Source: Phycisphaerales bacterium (GTDB lineage: Bacteria > Planctomycetota > Phycisphaerae > Phycisphaerales > UBA1924). Taken from it: DNA of 9,140 bases. The position numbers and the translations under genes are program-made. Positions 6,860-9,140 of the stretch are shown in pieces (the stretch's first letter is position 1; the number at the start of each line of letters is the position of its first letter). A model generated the notes under the pieces. The model saw only the letters and a list, made by a program, of their open reading frames with translations, made no database searches and had not been told where the DNA came from. The DNA is taken from contig JAJDDH010000248.1 in the NCBI GenBank assembly GCA_029260415.1, positions 1-9,140 of the forward strand, read 5' to 3'.

Positions 6860-7840
6860 TCAAGCCTCGGCCTGGCTGGACACCCTGGGGTTGCGTCTTC
6901 TCGGCCCGTGGATCGCCGTCACGCTGCCGCGGGACTGCCCCAGCTCCCGGATCGGGCCCAGGCTGATCCGCTCGCAGGCCCCCTTGGCGTTGGCCTTGGA
7001 ATACTCGCACCCGATGAAGTTTCGCCCCAGCGCGTGGGCGACGACGCCCGTCGTGCCCGAGCCCAGGAAGGGATCGAGCACCAGATCACCCTCGTTGGAG
7101 CTGCACTCGATGACGCGCTCCAGGTAGACCTCGGGCAGCTGGGTGTCGTGCCCGGGGCGGCGCTCCTTGTTGTTGCCCTGGATGCGCCCCCAGTACTTGC
7201 CGTACCAGACGTCCATGGGCACGCGCAGGCCCGAGGGCATGCCGTCGCGCTTCTCTTCCGTGCGCGCGTCGAAGTAGATCGAGCGCCGGTCGGATGTTTC
7301 GAGGATCGGGTCGGGGTTCCAGGTCTTGAGCTCGGGGTCCTTGCAGAAGTACAGCGCGTGGACCTTGGAGTTGATGAACTTGCCGCGCGTGTTCTGGCCG
7401 AAGCGGTAGTGCCACACACACCAGTTGACCATCGTCATGGTCTTCTTCAGGTGCACCACGATCTCCGCGGCCCAGGTATCCGGGATGTTCACCCACATCG
7501 AGCCCGAGGGCTTGAGCGCGTTCGAGCACAGGTCCAGCCACTCGTAGGTGAAGTCGAGGTACTCGCCCTCGGACATCGCCTTGTCGTCCCAGACCTTGTT
7601 CCCGCCCGAGTTGCCCGCCATGTGCTTGTCGTAGTCACGCGCCCAGTTGAAGGGCGGATCGGCGAAAACCAGATCGACCTGCTTCTTCTTGACCTCGGGG
7701 ATGGTCGGCAGCACCGCCCGGCAATCCCCCAGGTACGCCCGCGCCTCGACCTTGGTCTTGGGGTGGATGACGGAGGAGGGCTTGGCCTTCGTGGGCGCGC
7801 GCATGACCGCGGGTTTCTTGGTGGAGTCTTTGCTGGGCAT
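6860..7840 (-). CDS. Beta-class site-specific DNA methyltransferase, apparently solitary
   Basis: This 326-residue enzyme should transfer a methyl group from S-adenosylmethionine to a base in DNA. The motif order is that of the beta class (N6_N4_Mtase fold): catalytic motif IV DPPFNW at 61-66 comes first, and the SAM-binding motif LDPFLGSGTTG at 255-265 comes near the end, followed by FIGCEY at 276-280. DPPF rather than SPPY favours N6-adenine over N4-cytosine as product. HDTQLPEVYLERVI at 231-244 corresponds to the common H-x-T-Q-K-P block. Residues 1-30 form a Lys-rich, probably disordered tail. The target sequence cannot be read from the protein. No restriction endonuclease or specificity subunit lies beside it, so it may be a regulatory or housekeeping methylase. 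The ATG at 7840 has no Shine-Dalgarno, but TATCCT lies 10 bases upstream. The gene sits 45 bases after the kinase gene. The family call is firm; the methylated base is inferred. Confidence 0.93.
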   Translation of the reverse strand: MPSKDSTKKPAVMRAPTKAKPSSVIHPKTKVEARAYLGDCRAVLPTIPEVKKKQVDLVFADPPFNWARDYDKHMAGNSGGNKVWDDKAMSEGEYLDFTYEWLDLCSNALKPSGSMWVNIPDTWAAEIVVHLKKTMTMVNWCVWHYRFGQNTRGKFINSKVHALYFCKDPELKTWNPDPILETSDRRSIYFDARTEEKRDGMPSGLRVPMDVWYGKYWGRIQGNNKERRPGHDTQLPEVYLERVIECSSNEGDLVLDPFLGSGTTGVVAHALGRNFIGCEYSKANAKGACERISLGPIRELGQSRGSVTAIHGPRRRNPRVSSQAEA

Positions 7841-7850
7841 GGGAGCGTGG

Positions 7851-7856
7851 AGGATA
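7851..7856 (-). promoter_or_regulatory. Possible -10 element for a leaderless methyltransferase transcript
   Basis: The minus strand reads TATCCT, 10 bases before the methyltransferase ATG. This matches the TAnnnT pattern of -10 boxes at a distance that would place transcription start at or within a few bases of the ATG. The gene also lacks a Shine-Dalgarno. A matching -35 is not evident. A single short motif can occur by chance. Confidence 0.3.
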
Positions 7857-7885
7857 GCGCATCTCGCGCCGTTGCGCCAGAGGGC

Positions 7886-8746
7886 TCAGTCTTGGTGGGG
7901 CCGGTTTCCAGCCGGCCCGAGCGGGTTGTGCTCGGGGGTGGGGTCGCCGTGGGCCGTCACCATCAAACTCACGCTGGACCACATGTCGTCTCGGAACTCC
8001 CGCCAGGGACCCGAGGCGGGTGTGTGTGATGACCTCAAGGACAATCGCCTGTGCAGTGACCGGCAGAACCTCATCATGGACGTGCGCGACGGCCGAACCC
8101 CACAACCTGTCGGTTCAAGTACAAGATCACGGCAGACGCGAGCCCACTCCGATTCATCGAGCCACCTAGGCGAACCCAACCCCACCACATCCAACTCGAT
8201 GATCGACAAGGCGCCATCACCAACGATCAGGTTCGATGGCTTGCTGTCCCGATTGAACAGGCCGCGGCGCCAAAGCTGTGCGAGGTGATCCGCGAGACTC
8301 TCCGTCAGTCGCTTGAGTTCCGTCACCTCGTGTGATTCCGACATGAACGCCAGCACCGTCTTCCCCGCGAGCGCCTCCATGATCAGACACTCAACCTCCA
8401 CCCCATCCCGCCGCCCGTACACAACCGCCTTTGGCTCGGCCGTCCGAAACCCGTGCCTCATCAGCAGCTCCGCGCCGCGCCAGTGGCGGAACGCGTGTGT
8501 CTTGCGCACCAGCTTCTGCAGTTTCCGCTTAAAGCTATCGATCGGCTCGCACTTGATCACCAGCGTCATCGGGCGCTTCTGCACGACCAGCTCCGCCCGC
8601 CACACGCTCGATGTCGGCTTGTCGCTGAGCAGCTCGGCCTGGTCCCAGTCCACCCCCGCCAGCGCCCGCGCCCACTGATCCGGCGCGTACCCCGCCCCCG
8701 AGGCGTACTTGGCGACCTTGAGCCCTTCCGTCGGCGGGACCAGCAT
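7886..8746 (-). CDS. WaaP-like (lipopolysaccharide core) kinase family protein
   Basis: This 286-residue protein has a kinase-like fold of the Kdo/WaaP group, which phosphorylates sugars of the lipopolysaccharide inner core at the cytoplasmic face. The ATP-binding Lys is probably Lys65 in TLVIK. RHWRGAELLMRHGFRTAEP at 87-105 is the helix-C-like stretch typical of the group. The catalytic loop is LFNRDSKPSNLIV at 163-175, with Asp167, Lys169 and Asn172 kept but Asn in place of the usual His before Arg-Asp. The metal-binding Asp is probably Asp186 in IIELDVVGLG. The ATG at 8746 has no Shine-Dalgarno; TAGGCT lies 6 bases upstream. It is head-to-head with a WaaE-like glycosyltransferase, which supports a role in envelope polysaccharide. 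It may head the minus-strand unit that runs to mntR. A different small-molecule or protein kinase role cannot be excluded; the sugar substrate is unknown. Confidence 0.8.
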   Translation of the reverse strand: MLVPPTEGLKVAKYASGAGYAPDQWARALAGVDWDQAELLSDKPTSSVWRAELVVQKRPMTLVIKCEPIDSFKRKLQKLVRKTHAFRHWRGAELLMRHGFRTAEPKAVVYGRRDGVEVECLIMEALAGKTVLAFMSESHEVTELKRLTESLADHLAQLWRRGLFNRDSKPSNLIVGDGALSIIELDVVGLGSPRWLDESEWARVCRDLVLEPTGCGVRPSRTSMMRFCRSLHRRLSLRSSHTPASGPWREFRDDMWSSVSLMVTAHGDPTPEHNPLGPAGNRPHQD

Positions 8747-8747
8747 C

Positions 8748-8762
8748 GGGGTAGCCTACCCC
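8748..8762. promoter_or_regulatory. Palindrome between divergent kinase and glycosyltransferase starts; candidate two-way promoter
   Basis: GGGGTAG-C-CTACCCC is a perfect 7-base inverted repeat around a single centre base. It fills most of the 20 bases between the start codons at 8746 (minus) and 8767 (plus). Read on the plus strand it contains TAGCCT, 9 bases before the glycosyltransferase ATG. Read on the minus strand it contains TAGGCT, 6 bases before the kinase ATG. Both fit the TAnnnT pattern of a -10 box. It could instead be the binding site of a dimeric regulator. The symmetry is seen directly; the function is inferred. Confidence 0.4.
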
Positions 8763-8766
8763 AGCC

Positions 8767-9140
8767 ATGCCCCGAGACCTCTCCATCGCCATCGTCTGCA
8801 AGGACAACGCCGACACCATCGGGCGGGTCCTCGATTCGGTCTCGGGCCTGGCCCGCGAGATCGTCTGCGTGGACTCGGGCTCGACCGATGGCACGCTGGA
8901 CCTGCTCGCTGGCGCGGGCACCCGCGTCGAGAACTCCGACTGGCTCGGGCACGTCAGGACCAAGCAGAGGGCCCTCGAGGCCTGCACGGCGGAGTGGGTC
9001 CTGTGCCTGGACTCCGACGAGCCCGTCATGCCCGACCTGCGCGCCGCCGTAGAACGCTGCGTGGACACCAACGACCCCTGCGTCGTCGGCGCCCGCGTCA
9101 ACCGCAAGGTCTGGTACTGCCCCGGGCAGCGCGGGGGCGA
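8767..9140 (+). CDS. Family 2 glycosyltransferase, WaaE/KdtX-like, C-terminus cut by window edge
   Basis: The first 124 residues are present and the frame is open to the right edge. The start MPRDLSIAIVCKDNADTI is the first strand and helix of a GT-A fold. EIVCVDSGSTDGTLDLL at 31-47 is the nucleotide-sugar binding block in the form typical of the WaaE-like group. DWLGHVRTKQRALEAC at 58-73 is its usual continuation. LDSDE at 81-85 holds the metal-binding Asp-x-Asp (Asp82, Asp84). VNRKVWYCPGQRGG at 111-124 corresponds to the region where relatives carry an R-R-N-x-F-x-G motif. The enzyme should add a sugar to the lipopolysaccharide core or a related glycolipid at the inner face of the cytoplasmic membrane. 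The ATG at 8767 has no Shine-Dalgarno. It is the only plus-strand gene and diverges from the kinase gene, which points to a shared envelope task. Donor and acceptor are unknown. Confidence 0.9.
   Translation, partial: MPRDLSIAIVCKDNADTIGRVLDSVSGLAREIVCVDSGSTDGTLDLLAGAGTRVENSDWLGHVRTKQRALEACTAEWVLCLDSDEPVMPDLRAAVERCVDTNDPCVVGARVNRKVWYCPGQRGG

Noticed and set aside
5233..6966. Long plus-strand open frame (577 codons) opposite the propeller gene
   Set aside because: It has the same Arg/Val/His-rich antisense composition and no motifs. The minus-strand frame shows seven calcium loops and an ASPIC/UnbV domain.
7886..8030. Possible frameshift near the C-terminus of the kinase
   Set aside because: The last 50 residues looked unlike the kinase core, but the end (WSSVSLMVTAHGDPTPEHNPL) reads as an ordinary amphipathic tail and codon use stays GC-rich. 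Nothing requires a frameshift.
6860..8746. Methyltransferase plus kinase as a phage-defence system
   Set aside because: The kinase is of the lipopolysaccharide type and pairs with a glycosyltransferase across the divergent start. No nuclease, helicase or other defence domain, and no mobile element, is present.

Overview
The window looks like chromosomal DNA from a planctomycete, most likely of the Phycisphaerae. It is very GC-rich. Several products are exported proteins carrying FG-GAP/VCBS propellers. One ends in the paired, Cys-bounded 'GC-type' dockerin-like module that I know from Phycisphaerales, and another ends in a related EF-hand pair. The assignment rests on protein style only; there is no rRNA or other marker gene here.

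Layout, left to right. (1) 1-1733, minus strand, running off the left edge: a secreted DUF1028 domain fused to about seven FG-GAP-like repeats. (2) 1874-4075, minus: a secreted subtilisin-like (S8, KP-43-type) protease with a C-terminal GC-type dockerin pair. (3) 4287-4754, minus: the manganese regulator MntR. (4) 4756-5055, minus: a DUF167/YggU small protein. (5) 5065-6828, minus: a secreted seven-repeat FG-GAP propeller with an ASPIC/UnbV domain and a dockerin-like tail. (6) 6860-7840, minus: a beta-class DNA methyltransferase with no restriction enzyme beside it. (7) 7886-8746, minus: a WaaP-like (lipopolysaccharide core) kinase. (8) 8767-9140, plus, running off the right edge: a WaaE-like family 2 glycosyltransferase.

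Genes 7 to 3 are read in that order on the minus strand with gaps of 45, 31, 9 and 1 bases, so they could be one transcription unit. Their functions do not obviously belong together. The protease and the DUF1028 gene are set apart by 211 and 140 bases, and each has a recognisable Shine-Dalgarno sequence, so they probably have their own promoters. The kinase and glycosyltransferase diverge from start codons only 20 bases apart. Both fit assembly or modification of the outer-membrane polysaccharide core. The space between them holds an almost perfect palindrome that could act as a two-way promoter.

I see no CRISPR array, tRNA, rRNA, insertion sequence or recognisable defence island. The most interesting points are the DUF1028 protein whose predicted signal cleavage would expose a threonine, the palindromic divergent start region, and the solitary methyltransferase embedded in a mixed operon. 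No stretch longer than 300 bases lacks a gene.
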